Shown: positions 33,973-44,680 of the stretch, in pieces | How the letters are laid out: every line of letters begins with the position of its first letter | Position numbering within the stretch: position 1 is the stretch's first letter | From: Alphaproteobacteria bacterium | GTDB taxonomy: Bacteria > Pseudomonadota > Alphaproteobacteria > UBA8366 > GCA-2717185 | Length of the DNA stretch: 64,000 nucleotides | Assembly: GCA_012103325.1 (NCBI GenBank) | Contig: WLWY01000001.1 | Location: forward strand, 1,217,653 to 1,281,652 | Direction: 5' to 3' | Notes under the pieces: model-generated | The model's input: the letters and a program-made list of their open reading frames with translations, nothing else | Databases searched by the model: none | What the model was told of the DNA's origin: nothing | Translations under genes and position numbers: made by a program

Positions 33973-35151
33973 ATGGTCGCTGCAGCGACAACGCCGCCGC
34001 GCGGTTTTCCGGACGTTGAGTACGAAGTGCGTCTCGAGGGCGCCCAGCGGGAGATGTCCGAAGCCGGCTTGGATGCCCTGTTGCTGACGACAGCCGCGAA
34101 CATCGCCTATTTCTCGGGGTTCCAGACGCAGTTCTGGCAAAGCCCGACCCGCCCCTGGTTTCTGGTGCTTCCGAAAACCGGCAAGCCGGTCGCGGTCATT
34201 CCCGAAATTGGCGCCGCCTGCATGGCGCGCGGCTGGATCGACGATGTCCGCACCTGGTCGTCGCCGCACCCGACGGATGATGGCGTTTCGCTGCTGGCAG
34301 CGGCCTTGACGGAGTGCGCGGGGAAAACCGGCCGTATCGGCGTCCCAATGAGGTCAGAGACGCATCTGCGCATGCCCATGGCTGACTATGGCCGTCTCCG
34401 CAAAAAAAAGACCGGAGTGGAGTTCAGCGATGCAACGGACATCGTACGAGAGTTGCGGATGGTAAAATCGCCGCTGGAAATCGCGAAGATTTCCCATGTC
34501 TGCGGTCTCGTTTCGGATGCCTTCGAGGCGGCGCCCGATCTGTTCGCCGCCGGTCAGAGCGATATCGAAGCGTTCCGCGCGTTCAAGATCGAGTGCCTGC
34601 GCCGCGGCGTCGATGACGTTTCCTATCTGGTCGGCGGCGCGGGGCCGGGTGGCTACGACGACATCATCTCGCCGCCGTCGGAACGGCCGTTGCAATCCGG
34701 CGACGTCCTGATCCTCGATACGGGATGCGTCTTCGACGGATATTTCTGCGACTTCGATCGCAACTTCGCCATCGAGCACGCATCGGATGACGCCCGGCGC
34801 GCTTACGATACCGTCTACCAGGCAACGGAAGCCGGGCTGACTACCGCACACCCCGGCGCGACTTGCGCCGACATATTCCATGCCATGCAGGCTGTCCTGG
34901 ATGCGGGCGGTGCGCTGGGTAACGATGTCGGACGGCTGGGGCATGGGCTCGGCAGCGAGCTGACGGAACCACCGTCGCACGCGCCGTTCGACGATACGGT
35001 CCTGAAACCGGGCATGGTGATCACCCTGGAGCCGGGCATGGAATTCGCGCCGGGCAAGCTTATGGTGCATGAGGAGAATATCGTGATCCGGGAGGATGGG
35101 GCGGAGCTGCTGACTCGCCGCGCAGCGCCTGAATTGCCGGTCATTGGATGA
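33973..35151 (+). CDS. M24 family metallopeptidase (Xaa-Pro aminopeptidase/creatinase type), 392 aa
   Basis: Pita-bread fold hydrolase. N-terminal creatinase-like domain (about 15-160) with ANIAYFSGFQTQFWQ, and a catalytic domain (about 165-392) with metal ligands: Asp in LILDTG, Asp in CDFDRNF, His in GHGLGSELTEPP, Glu in ITLEPG and Glu in HEENIVI. Family members include aminopeptidase P, creatinase and ectoine hydrolase. With the following Asp/Glu-racemase-like gene it recalls the eutD-eutA arrangement, but other ectoine genes are absent, so a specific substrate is not assigned. Confidence 0.85.
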   Translation: MVAAATTPPRGFPDVEYEVRLEGAQREMSEAGLDALLLTTAANIAYFSGFQTQFWQSPTRPWFLVLPKTGKPVAVIPEIGAACMARGWIDDVRTWSSPHPTDDGVSLLAAALTECAGKTGRIGVPMRSETHLRMPMADYGRLRKKKTGVEFSDATDIVRELRMVKSPLEIAKISHVCGLVSDAFEAAPDLFAAGQSDIEAFRAFKIECLRRGVDDVSYLVGGAGPGGYDDIISPPSERPLQSGDVLILDTGCVFDGYFCDFDRNFAIEHASDDARRAYDTVYQATEAGLTTAHPGATCADIFHAMQAVLDAGGALGNDVGRLGHGLGSELTEPPSHAPFDDTVLKPGMVITLEPGMEFAPGKLMVHEENIVIREDGAELLTRRAAPELPVIG

Positions 35152-35172
35152 AGGAACGTACGGGAACTTAAT

Positions 35173-35931
35173 GTGAGCCTGCCTTTCGAAACCGACGATG
35201 GCATAGGGCACCGGGCGACGCTCGGCCTCATCGTCCTACAGGCGGACGAAACCATCGAGGCGGAATTCAGCACGCTTGCCACGTTGGACGGAGTCGCCCT
35301 CCATCACAGCCGCATCCCAAGCGACCCGGACGTAACGCTCGAAACGCTGGCCCGGATGGAGGCCGAAATTCCCGCGGCAACACGGCTGCTCCCCGCCGCG
35401 GCGAATATCGACGTTATCGGTTACGCCTGCACGTCGGGCGCCACGATCATCGGCGAAGCGACGGTCGCAGCGGCCATCCAATCCGTCAGGCCCGAAGCCA
35501 CGGCGACCGACCCACTGACGTCGGTCAAGGCCGCCTTCCGGGCCCTCAGCGTAACGCGGATCGGTTTCCTGACGCCCTATCTTCCCGATGTTTCGGCGGC
35601 CATGCGCGACAATTTGGAGGCCGCTGGCCTACACATCGCCGCCTTCGGATCGTTCGAGCAGAGCGACGAGCATACGGTAGCTCAAATCGCGCCCGCCTCC
35701 GTGCGCGACGCGATCATTTCAATCGGTAAGGCCCCGGACTGCGAAGCGGTGTTCGTATCCTGCACGAACCTACGCACCGTCGGCATACTCGAGGAAGCGG
35801 AGAAAGCCCTTAGCAAGCCCGTCGTCTCGAGCAATCAGGCGCTCGCCTGGCATATGCTTCGCCTTGCGGGCATTGCCGACAGGCTGGACGGTCTTGGCGT
35901 ACTTTACCAACACACCCTTAAGAATTGCTGA
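35173..35931 (+). CDS. Aspartate/glutamate racemase-superfamily protein (maleate isomerase-like), 252 aa
   Basis: Resembles maleate cis-trans isomerase/arylmalonate decarboxylase. One conserved Cys lies in DVIGYACTSGATIIG (about residue 83) and the second in AVFVSCTNLRT (about residue 195), the paired cysteines that act on the two faces of the substrate. LSVTRIGFLTPYLPDV is a further signature. It has a GTG start, 21 bp after the M24 peptidase gene, and its 3' end overlaps the convergent cbiB gene by 14 bp. The substrate is unknown. Confidence 0.8.
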   Translation: MSLPFETDDGIGHRATLGLIVLQADETIEAEFSTLATLDGVALHHSRIPSDPDVTLETLARMEAEIPAATRLLPAAANIDVIGYACTSGATIIGEATVAAAIQSVRPEATATDPLTSVKAAFRALSVTRIGFLTPYLPDVSAAMRDNLEAAGLHIAAFGSFEQSDEHTVAQIAPASVRDAIISIGKAPDCEAVFVSCTNLRTVGILEEAEKALSKPVVSSNQALAWHMLRLAGIADRLDGLGVLYQHTLKNC

Positions 35932-36916
35932 GGATCAGCACCGCCAGCGCCGCGTAGAACAGCGCGTGTACCAAACAGGCGAGCCCGTAAACCAGCAGCG
36001 ACCGGTCGATGTCACGCACTTCGGCGCGCGGGTCGCCATCGCCGATCCATTCCGATTTCTCGACGCCGCCGAGATAGCGGCGCGGCCCGCCCAGAGACAG
36101 ATCGAGCGCCCCGGCCATCGCGGCCTCCGGCCAGCCGGCGTTGGGCGAATCGTGCTTGCCGGCGTCGCGCCACATCACCCGAAAGGCCCGCAGGAGGTAG
36201 GCCGTCGGCGTCACGGCTGCGGCGAAGACGATCAGGAGCGCGGCCAGCCGCGCCGGGATCAGATTGACCACGTCGTCGAGCCGCGCCGCCACCATGCCGA
36301 AATCCCGATACCGCTCCGAGCGGTAGCCGATCATGCTGTCCAGGGTATTGATCGCCTTGTAGGCAAACAGGCCCGGCAGGCCGAGCACGAGATACCAGAA
36401 GGCTGGCGCTATGACCCCGTCAGCAAAGTTTTCGGCTAGCGATTCGATCGCGCCGCGGGCGACGCCATGCCGGTCCAGCGCAGCAGTCTCGCGCCCGACG
36501 ATATGGCCGACGGCGGCGCGGCCTGCTTCCAGCCCGTCGCGGCGCAGCGCAACCGACACCGCGCGCCCGTGATCGTACAGGCTGCGCTGCGCGATCAGCA
36601 CAATGAGGAGAAACAACTCCAGCGCCGTGCCGTAGGGCACATGCCGGGCAACCCAAGCCGCCGCAGCACCCACGGCCGCCGCCAACCCCGCCACCATGAC
36701 CGTGACGACCAGGCCGCGCACCAGCAAGGTCGCCCGGCCCCGTTTCGGCTTGTTCAGCTTGCCGTCGAGTTTCCCGATCAGCCGTCCGATCAGCACGATC
36801 GGATGCGGTACATGCTGGAAGAACCAGCGCATATCGCCCACGACGGCATCCAGCAGCAGTGCGGCAAAAAGCAGGATCAGCGGGTGCGAGACGGCGAGGT
36901 CCGGTGACAGTGGCAT
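35918..36916 (-). CDS. cbiB: Adenosylcobinamide-phosphate synthase CbiB, 332 aa
   Basis: Membrane protein that attaches aminopropanol phosphate to adenosylcobyric acid (CbiB in the anaerobic and CobD in the aerobic nomenclature). Signatures are LLDAVVGDMRWFFQHVPHP at the N-terminus, then GRETAALDRHGVARGAIESL, ENFADGVIAPAFWY, NTLDSMIGYRS and NAGWPEAAMAGAL. About four to five hydrophobic helices are visible. No companion threonine-phosphate decarboxylase (cobC/cobD type) is nearby, so that gene must lie elsewhere. It is monocistronic here, on the minus strand. Confidence 0.94.
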   Translation of the reverse strand: MPLSPDLAVSHPLILLFAALLLDAVVGDMRWFFQHVPHPIVLIGRLIGKLDGKLNKPKRGRATLLVRGLVVTVMVAGLAAAVGAAAAWVARHVPYGTALELFLLIVLIAQRSLYDHGRAVSVALRRDGLEAGRAAVGHIVGRETAALDRHGVARGAIESLAENFADGVIAPAFWYLVLGLPGLFAYKAINTLDSMIGYRSERYRDFGMVAARLDDVVNLIPARLAALLIVFAAAVTPTAYLLRAFRVMWRDAGKHDSPNAGWPEAAMAGALDLSLGGPRRYLGGVEKSEWIGDGDPRAEVRDIDRSLLVYGLACLVHALFYAALAVLILSNS

Positions 36917-37005
36917 CCACCGATGATGACGTCCCTATGGCGCTATCGTCAACCGCCGCGCGCACCGCGTCCCACCCTTGAAAATCGCAGAAAACAGCCA
37001 TAAAT

Positions 37006-37026
37006 AGTCTTACGCCACGCAAGACT
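37006..37026 (+). promoter_or_regulatory. Hairpin in metA upstream region
   Basis: AGTCTT pairs with AAGACT across an inner ACG/CGC stem (one A-C mismatch) and a CCA loop, followed 8 nt later by a T-rich stretch (ATTTTTCTTT). It could be an attenuator or upstream terminator. The consensus of a SAM-II riboswitch was looked for and not found. Confidence 0.35.
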
Positions 37027-37111
37027 TTCGTACATTTTTCTTTCGGCTATTGTAGGCACCGGCATCGGGAAGCTGCTGCCGGATGAAGTCGCTCAAAAAG
37101 GACAGAATTAC

Positions 37112-38044
37112 ATGCCGATCAAGGTTCCGGATAATCTGCCGGCGCAAAGCGTGCTGGAAAACGAAGGCGTTCTGCTTATCACCGAAGGGGCAGCGATGCG
37201 GCAGGACGTGCGGCCGCTCGAAATTGCCCTGCTCAATCTGATGCCGGAAAAGATCAAAACGGAAACGCAGATTTCCCGCCTGCTGGGCGCCACGCCGCTG
37301 CAGATCGAACTGACGCTGATGACCACGTCGAGCTATGCGCCGAAGAATACGTCGGCCGAGCATATGCTCGCCTTCTATCAGCCCTGGGAAGAGGTGCGCG
37401 ACCGCAAGTTCGACGGCCTGATCGTCACCGGGGCGCCGATCGAAACTCTGCCATTCGAGGACGTCGTCTATTGGCGCGAACTGACGCAAATCTTCGATTG
37501 GTCGCAGAGCCATGTCCAGGAAACCTACAATATCTGTTGGGGCGCTCAGGCAGCGCTGCATCATTTTCACGGCGTGCCGAAATACGAGCTGCCGCAGAAG
37601 ATGTTCGGCGTCTTTCCCCATACCGTCCTGGCCGGGCAGGACGGTCTGTTGCGCGGCTTCAGCGATGAAATTGCCGTGCCGGTCAGCCGCCACACCGAAG
37701 TTCGGCGCGAAGACCTGCCGTCTCAGGCGGGGCTCACCGTGCTGCTGGAATCGGATGAGGCGGGCCTGTGCCTGCTGCGCGACGACGCCAGGCGACAGAC
37801 CTACATGTTCAATCACCTGGAATACGATACCGGCACTCTGGCAGACGAGTATCACCGCGACGTGACGAGCGGAGCGGAAATTCAAATACCGGCCTACTAT
37901 TTCCCGGACGACGATCCGACCCGGGCGCCGCTTAACCGCTGGCGGGCGCATGGCAGCCTGCTGGTCGTCAACTGGATCAACGACCTCTATCAGTCCACCT
38001 CGTTCGAAATCGCCAACATTCCCGAACAACGGCGGGCGCGTTAA
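37112..38044 (+). CDS. metA: Homoserine O-acyltransferase MetA, 310 aa
   Basis: First committed enzyme of methionine synthesis. Signatures: the N-terminal MPIKVPDNLPAQSVLENEGV, RPLEIALLNLMPEKIKTETQ, the catalytic Cys in YNICWGAQAALHHFHG (about residue 142), and the His-Glu pair in FNHLEYDTGTLADEY. MetA proteins use succinyl- or acetyl-CoA; the residue that decides this cannot be called with certainty here. An AAAAAGGA site lies 9 nt upstream. Two palindromes follow the gene. Confidence 0.95.
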   Translation: MPIKVPDNLPAQSVLENEGVLLITEGAAMRQDVRPLEIALLNLMPEKIKTETQISRLLGATPLQIELTLMTTSSYAPKNTSAEHMLAFYQPWEEVRDRKFDGLIVTGAPIETLPFEDVVYWRELTQIFDWSQSHVQETYNICWGAQAALHHFHGVPKYELPQKMFGVFPHTVLAGQDGLLRGFSDEIAVPVSRHTEVRREDLPSQAGLTVLLESDEAGLCLLRDDARRQTYMFNHLEYDTGTLADEYHRDVTSGAEIQIPAYYFPDDDPTRAPLNRWRAHGSLLVVNWINDLYQSTSFEIANIPEQRRAR

Positions 38045-38113
38045 GAAACCTACGGATTCCGGGAACGAGCGTTCGCCCAATTCCCATCATTGGGGCGGCC
38101 CCTAGAGCATATC

Positions 38114-38151
38114 AGGATTAGACGGAACCGTTTCCGGTTTCGTCTAATCCT
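38114..38151. repeat. 17-bp inverted repeat downstream of metA
   Basis: Arms 38114-38130 and 38135-38151 (AGGATTAGACGGAACCG and its complement, one mismatch) with a TTTC loop. No T-run follows, so it is more likely a dispersed palindromic repeat, of a kind common in alphaproteobacterial spacers, than a simple terminator. Confidence 0.75.
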
Positions 38152-38177
38152 GTGAAGATGCTATATTTTCAGATAGA

Positions 38178-38241
38178 TAGACCGGATTCACGCGGTTTTC
38201 GGATCGCCAAAGGCGATTCCGACAAACCCCGATCCGGTCTA
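38178..38241. repeat. Nested palindrome upstream of the monooxygenase gene
   Basis: Outer arms TAGACCGGAT (38178-38187) and ATCCGGTCTA (38232-38241) enclose an inner hairpin GGATCGCC-AAA-GGCGATTCC (about 38201-38220). It may be a cruciform or a second repeat unit, 60 bp before the monooxygenase ATG. Confidence 0.6.
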
Positions 38242-38301
38242 GACCCAACGGTCTTCACTCTTATAGTAGGGGCAGCATTTTGACAGTGAGAGTATGATTG
38301 T

Positions 38302-40188
<1,887 letters not shown>

Positions 40189-40191
40189 CGT

Positions 40192-41694
40192 TCAAACTTC
40201 GGCGTGGCTCCGGAATGTAGGGGGGCGGCGGATCTGCGCTGCCAATTCAAAGGCATGAGCCAGCCGGATCAGGGCGGGTTCCTGATACGCACCGGCAAAC
40301 AGCGACAATCCAATCGGCAGGCCATGCAGATAGCCGACGGGCACCGTTATGTTGGGGTAACCAGACGCTGCGGCGGGGGTCGAGCTTCCGCCGGTGCGGT
40401 TGTCGCCATTGATCCAGTCGATCAGCCAAGGCGTGCAGGATGTCGGCGCGACGATAGCGTCCAGATTATGCGCCTGTAACGCGGCATCGATTCCATTTGT
40501 TCCCGCTAGCTTTTTGGTTTCCGCTCGCGCCTGGATATAGACGGGATCGTCCAGCGTCTCCTTCGCCTCCGCCTGTTCGAACTGGTCCTGTGGAAAATAC
40601 GGCATGACCGTATCCGCATTCGCCGCATTGAACGCGATGATATCCCGCAAGGTGCGAACCCGCCCTGTCGTACCGCGGCGGCGCAAATAGCTGTTCAGGG
40701 CGGCCTTGAATTCATACAGCATGGCCAGCCGTTCGTTCGGACGGATTTCCTCGCGCGTCGGCAGCGACACATCCTCGATGATTTCAGCGCCCTTCGCCTT
40801 CATGACGGCGAGACAGTCGGCGACGATTTCGTCGACGCCGTCATTAAACCCGCAATAACCACGTGCGACACCGATCCGTGCACCGCTCAGACCGTCCGGG
40901 TCGAGATAGGTGGTGTAGTCGAGAGCGTGCGCGTCCTGGCCTTCTGTCGCCGGGTCTTCCGGGTCAGCACCGACAAGCGCTGACAGCAATGCCGCCGCGT
41001 CGGCGACGCTCTTCGCCATCGGTCCGGCCGTATCCTGAATGCTTGAGATGGGAACGATGCCCGTACGGCTGACGAGGCCGACCGTGGGCTTGATCCCGAC
41101 AATCCCGTTCATCGCTGCCGGGCCGACAATCGAGCCGTCGGTTTCGGTTCCGATGGCGAAGGGTGCGAAACCGCACGCCACGGCGACGCCCGAACCGGAA
41201 CTCGACCCGCCGGGCGTCCGGTCCAGCGCATAGGGATTCCGCGTCTGGCCGCCGCGGCTGCTCCAGCCGCTGGAGGACCGACCGGAACGAAAATTGGCCC
41301 ATTCGCTGAGGTTCGTCTTGCCCAGCAGAACCATGCCCGCCGCGCGCAACCGCTCGACGATGAAAGCGTCACGAGGGGTAGGCGCGCCCACCAGCGCCAA
41401 CGACCCGGCCGTGGTCGACATCCGGTCATCGGTATCGATGTTGTCCTTGATCAGGACGGGAATGCCGTGCAGCGGCCCGCGTATTGCGCCCTGCACACGC
41501 TCCACATCCCGTTCTTCGGCAATCGCCAATGCGTCCGGGTTCAGTTCGAGGACGGCGTTGACCTTTTCGTCCAACGCCGCGATGCGTTCGAGGCAGCGTT
41601 CGGTCAACGCGCGCGCGGTTGTCGCCCCCGCCTCCAGCAACGATCGCAGATCAGCGACATTCATCTCACCGAGTGGCGGGTCCCGTTCGTCCAT
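40192..41694 (-). CDS. Amidase-signature family amidase, 500 aa
   Basis: Amidase-signature hydrolase. The Ser-cisSer-Lys triad is visible: Lys in [10 protein letters not shown] (about residue 83), and the Ser-rich loop [17 protein letters not shown] followed by [14 protein letters not shown] with the nucleophile Ser. Related enzymes hydrolyse aryl- or alkyl-amides, or act in Glu-tRNA amidation; the lack of gatB or gatC neighbours argues against the latter. A GAGGG site precedes the ATG. It converges on the monooxygenase gene and is divergent from the acyl-CoA dehydrogenase. Confidence 0.9.
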   Translation of the reverse strand: MDERDPPLGEMNVADLRSLLEAGATTARALTERCLERIAALDEKVNAVLELNPDALAIAEERDVERVQGAIRGPLHGIPVLIKDNIDTDDRMSTTAGSLALVGAPTPRDAFIVERLRAAGMVLLGKTNLSEWANFRSGRSSSGWSSRGGQTRNPYALDRTPGGSSSGSGVAVACGFAPFAIGTETDGSIVGPAAMNGIVGIKPTVGLVSRTGIVPISSIQDTAGPMAKSVADAAALLSALVGADPEDPATEGQDAHALDYTTYLDPDGLSGARIGVARGYCGFNDGVDEIVADCLAVMKAKGAEIIEDVSLPTREEIRPNERLAMLYEFKAALNSYLRRRGTTGRVRTLRDIIAFNAANADTVMPYFPQDQFEQAEAKETLDDPVYIQARAETKKLAGTNGIDAALQAHNLDAIVAPTSCTPWLIDWINGDNRTGGSSTPAAASGYPNITVPVGYLHGLPIGLSLFAGAYQEPALIRLAHAFELAAQIRRPPTFRSHAEV

Positions 41695-41813
41695 GCTATC
41701 CGCCCTCGTTGCCCGTTCGTTACTGGGAGCATGCTAACCGAACGAGCTCCCGTCCCCAGCCGCCACATCTGGTCTACGCTGTTGATTAAAGGGGTTCGAA
41801 GAAGGACGGCAAT

Positions 41814-43073
41814 ATGAGCGAGCACACGGAAGAAAGCGTCCGCGCGGAACTACGTGCATGGCTGGACGAGAACTGGGATCTCGATCTCGGCCTATTCGAG
41901 TGGCGCGACAGGCTTGCCGTTTCCGGTTGGGGCGCACCGCAATGGCCGAAGAAATGGTATGGCCGCGACCTGCCGGTCGGACTCGTCCGTGTGGTCGAGG
42001 AAGAACTCAAGCGTGTCGGCGCGCCCGGTGTCGCAAAGAAGGGTGCGGCCATTTTGGCCGGCGCCACGATCCAGGCGCACGGCACCGATTTGCACCGCGA
42101 AAAATTCCTGCGCCGCAGCCTGACCGGCGAGGATACCTGGTGCCAACTGTTTAGCGAGCCGGGCAGCGGCTCCGATCTGGCGGGAGCGACGACCCGGGCC
42201 GACTTCAAGGGCAACAAATGGATCGTCAACGGCCAGAAGGTCTGGACAACGAGCGCGCACCTCGCCGATTACGGTATCTTGCTGGCGCGCACCGATTGGA
42301 ACGTACCGAAGCATAAAGGCCTCAGCTATTTCCTGATCGATATGCGCCAGCCGGGCGTCGAGGTGGTGCCCCTGCGCCAGATGAACGGACATGCCTCTTT
42401 CAATCAGGTTTTCTTCACCGATGCCGAAATCGAACCCGAATACATGCTGGAGGAGGAAGGTGCGGGCTGGAAAATAGCCACGACGACCCTGATGCATGAG
42501 CGCCGTGGCGCTGATTCGATGAAGCGCAACGTGCAGGTGACCGACCGGCCGGAGCGCATCTATCGCGAGGAAGCCGAAGAGATCGCCGTCGCCCTGGCAC
42601 CCTACACCTGGTATCCGCAGCGCGCGGGGCGGGTCGATCTTGTCCTCCAGCGCGCCAAAGAAACAGGAAAGAACAAGGACCCGGCGGTGCGGCAGGAAAT
42701 CGCCAAGCTGATGTATCTGGCACGCGCCACCGAATGGGCGGCACAACGAGCCAGGACAGCACAGGAACAAGGCCGTCAGCCGGGCCCTGAAGGCTCGGTC
42801 GGCAAACTCGCGAACAGCGAAATTGCGAAGGCCGCGAACCATGTGCACACGATGATCAGCGGCGCTGACGCTATGCTATCCGGCGAAGACAGTCCGATGG
42901 ATGGTGTGATTTCAGAGGTCCTGATTTCAACGCCGGCGATTTCGATTGCCGGCGGTACCGACGAAATTCAGAAGAACATTATCTCGGAACGCGTTCTTAA
43001 GATGCCGAAGGAGCCGCGGCTGGACGTCGACCGCCCGTTCCGCGACGTACCGAGGAACACCGTTTCGAAATAG
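41814..43073 (+). CDS. Acyl-CoA dehydrogenase family protein, 419 aa
   Basis: FAD enzyme that desaturates acyl-CoA thioesters. N-terminal helices (1-110), then the beta-domain signature CQLFSEPGSGSDLAGATTRA and GNKWIVNGQKVWTTSA, and a C-terminal helical domain ending in AGGTDEIQKNIISERVL. The catalytic base would be expected near residue 360 or 390, in SGEDSP or GTDEIQ; which of the two is not clear. An AAGGA site precedes the ATG. It is a single plus-strand gene beside a PEP-CTERM gene. Confidence 0.9.
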   Translation: MSEHTEESVRAELRAWLDENWDLDLGLFEWRDRLAVSGWGAPQWPKKWYGRDLPVGLVRVVEEELKRVGAPGVAKKGAAILAGATIQAHGTDLHREKFLRRSLTGEDTWCQLFSEPGSGSDLAGATTRADFKGNKWIVNGQKVWTTSAHLADYGILLARTDWNVPKHKGLSYFLIDMRQPGVEVVPLRQMNGHASFNQVFFTDAEIEPEYMLEEEGAGWKIATTTLMHERRGADSMKRNVQVTDRPERIYREEAEEIAVALAPYTWYPQRAGRVDLVLQRAKETGKNKDPAVRQEIAKLMYLARATEWAAQRARTAQEQGRQPGPEGSVGKLANSEIAKAANHVHTMISGADAMLSGEDSPMDGVISEVLISTPAISIAGGTDEIQKNIISERVLKMPKEPRLDVDRPFRDVPRNTVSK

Positions 43074-43193
43074 GGTCCGCGCGCAACCATTGCGATCAGC
43101 ACAACGAGCTGAAGTTCCGGTACCGCACAAAAGAGCGTAGCTGATCCTTGCCGCCTAACACAGCCGGTAGTTCGATTGCGACGAAGCGCCTTT

Positions 43194-43940
43194 TTAGCGA
43201 TGGCGTATGACGCCGATTCCAAGAAGCCCTATGCCAAATAGCACAAGCACACTGGGCTCAGGAACCAACACCGCAATAGAACCGGACACGGTACTTGCCG
43301 CAACGGTTTCCTCAACCCTGGGATCATCCTGGTCGAACCCTCTTATTTTAATCTGGGTTATTAGATTTGGTTGGTTGTCCAAAAAGGAGGTGTCGGTCGG
43401 AAATTCCAGCCCTGGTATGAATGTTGGCGAAGAAGGCGAATTCAGAAATTCCAATGTAATCCTACTGACAAGAAGGTCGCCGAGGGAAATGCCATCCGCT
43501 ATCGACGTTGCGCGCAAATTAAAGGATAGGCCCTTTGTCGAACTAAATGGAGGACTGGTCGCAAACTGGGAAAATAGGCCAACGGATGGGCCGTACCCTT
43601 CAAACACATTGCCGGAAACAAACGTTGTCCCCGCAATCGTAAACGTCATATTCAATCCAACGGTCTGCAAGCCGCCTGGGATGGAAAGAAATAATTGCGG
43701 AATTAGGCTGACACCGGCGAACCCATTCCCAAATACAGTTAACTTATCAACTTTATCCGTGTTAATGGCACCGTTCAGCCGCAGTGTTTCGCTGTTCCCA
43801 AGGCCAATTCCGGTCAAATCCACGTTGGTTTCAAAATCAAACCCGATCAGTTCGGCCTTCGCCGAATTTGCGGAAACCAAGACGAAGCTGAATATCAGCG
43901 AAATAGCCGCATAAGTGAAAATTTTTATTTTGAGCTGCAT
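43194..43940 (-). CDS. PEP-CTERM sorting domain protein, 248 aa
   Basis: Secreted protein with a signal peptide (KIFTYAAISLIFSFVLVSANS, cleavage near AKA). The body is beta-rich, with Asn, Thr and Gly repeats, and ends in the sorting signal VPEPSVLVLFGIGLLGIGVIRHR-type tail (PEP, hydrophobic helix, basic end). Like the gene at 3.3 kb it would be handled by an exosortase not present here. Upstream are a sigma-54-like promoter and copies of the same TGTAAR..CCGAC element. G+C is lower than in neighbours, as is common for surface proteins. Confidence 0.88.
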   Translation of the reverse strand: MQLKIKIFTYAAISLIFSFVLVSANSAKAELIGFDFETNVDLTGIGLGNSETLRLNGAINTDKVDKLTVFGNGFAGVSLIPQLFLSIPGGLQTVGLNMTFTIAGTTFVSGNVFEGYGPSVGLFSQFATSPPFSSTKGLSFNLRATSIADGISLGDLLVSRITLEFLNSPSSPTFIPGLEFPTDTSFLDNQPNLITQIKIRGFDQDDPRVEETVAASTVSGSIAVLVPEPSVLVLFGIGLLGIGVIRHR

Positions 43941-43966
43941 TACTGAGCCTTTGAACAGTCAGTCAC

Positions 43967-43983
43967 TGTCGGAAAACTTTACA
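43967..43983 (-). promoter_or_regulatory. TGTAAR..CCGACA element, proximal copy
   Basis: On the minus strand TGTAAAGTTTTCCGACA, the best match to the element upstream of the other PEP-CTERM gene. It lies 27 bp before the ATG, downstream of the proposed promoter, so it could act by looping or in autoregulation rather than as the classic upstream site. Confidence 0.6.
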
Positions 43984-43984
43984 A

Positions 43985-44017
43985 AACTCACCTTTAATCG
44001 CCTTTTATAGGTGAGTT
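43985..44017. repeat. 9-bp inverted repeat in PEP-CTERM leader
   Basis: AACTCACCT (43985-43993) pairs exactly with AGGTGAGTT (44009-44017) across a 15-nt loop. It lies between the sigma-54-like promoter and the gene, adjoining the proximal element. It may be a leader hairpin or an operator. Confidence 0.55.
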
Positions 44018-44032
44018 ATGCAGATTTTATGC

Positions 44033-44049
44033 TAGCAATGGCTGTGGCA
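44033..44049 (-). promoter_or_regulatory. Sigma-54-like promoter of PEP-CTERM gene 2
   Basis: On the minus strand TGCCAC-AGCCA-TTGCTA, one base from TGGCAC-N5-TTGCW. The mismatch falls in the otherwise near-invariant GG, which weakens the call. Spacing is right, and the distance to the upstream element matches that of the first PEP-CTERM gene. Confidence 0.45.
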
Positions 44050-44117
44050 TTAATTTGTTGAAATTACGTATGATTCTGGATTTACTATTATCGAACCGGC
44101 GAACAATGGTGCAAAAT

Positions 44118-44134
44118 CGTCGGTATTTCTTACA
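44118..44134 (-). promoter_or_regulatory. Putative upstream activator site, PEP-CTERM gene 2
   Basis: On the minus strand TGTAAGAAATACCGACG, matching TGTAAR-N5-CCGAC. It is 69 bp upstream of the -24 element, compared with 63 bp for the first PEP-CTERM gene. Confidence 0.55.
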
Positions 44135-44322
44135 ATCAGGGATTAGTTATTATAACGATTATTAACCTTATGATTTAAGATTTGATTCTTTCCAAATGTT
44201 GGCACATTTCCATCAAGCTTGGAGGACACATAACAGATACCGCACTTCAATCATCATCGCGCGCACCTAAAGCTAGGTTGCTCTCACTCCGAACAAGAGG
44301 CATTCTCCTAAAGAGTTGTGCC

Positions 44323-44649
44323 ATGGGGTCCTCCATAGATTTTGATTACATCATCGTCGGCAGCGGGTCCGCCGGTTGTGTGCTGGCCAACCGTCTGACC
44401 GCGCGTGGGACCAGCAAGGTGCTGTCGAAATTCTGGATTCATATTCTGGCACCGCCTACCTGAAGGTGCCGCATCGGGGCGAACGACGACCAGAGGACCT
44501 CCACCGATAATGCCGGCCGCGTGCGGGGTATCGGTGGTCTACGCGTTGTGGGCACCTCTCCATTCCCCGTCGCCCCTTGCGCCAACACTAATTTCCCTAT
44601 CATCATGACTGCTGAGAAAATGTTCGACGCCATTCTGGCGGCGTCGTGA
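44323..44649 (+). pseudogene. GMC oxidoreductase remnant (both ends, middle lost)
   Basis: The N-terminus reads FDYIIVGSGSAGCVLANRLTA, the FAD-binding Rossmann motif of glucose-methanol-choline oxidoreductases, then drifts out of frame near YLKVP. From about 44507 another frame reads the family C-terminus (GRVRGIGGLRVVGTSPFPV, ANTNFPIIMTAEKMF) and stops at 44649. Roughly 400 codons are missing between. It is a deletion remnant, not a gene. Confidence 0.75.
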
Positions 44650-44680
44650 AACAAGCGTTCAATGTTATACGAGAAAAAAG

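Larger units (their letters stand above)
43941..44322. other. Regulatory intergenic region of about 380 bp
   Basis: An AT-rich spacer between the PEP-CTERM gene (minus strand) and the GMC remnant (plus strand). Beyond the elements listed individually (43967-43983, 43985-44017, 44033-44049, 44118-44134) I see no gene. The part from 44135 to 44322 has no recognised feature. Confidence 0.6.

Noticed and set aside
33973-35931. Firm assignment as ectoine hydrolase and EutA
   Set aside because: The N-terminal region of the M24 protein (NIAYFSGFQTQFWQ) does not clearly match the ectoine hydrolase signature, and other ectoine genes are missing.
36917-37111. SAM-II riboswitch upstream of metA
   Set aside because: Such RNAs often precede alphaproteobacterial metA, but the conserved core (TGATTT.., GTNNTAAA.., GCTAAAAAG) is not present. 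Only GCTCAAAAAGG next to the ribosome-binding site resembles part of it.
44200-44220. Another sigma-54 promoter (TTGGCACATTTCC..)
   Set aside because: The TGGCAC is good, but GC is not at the required 10-nt spacing.
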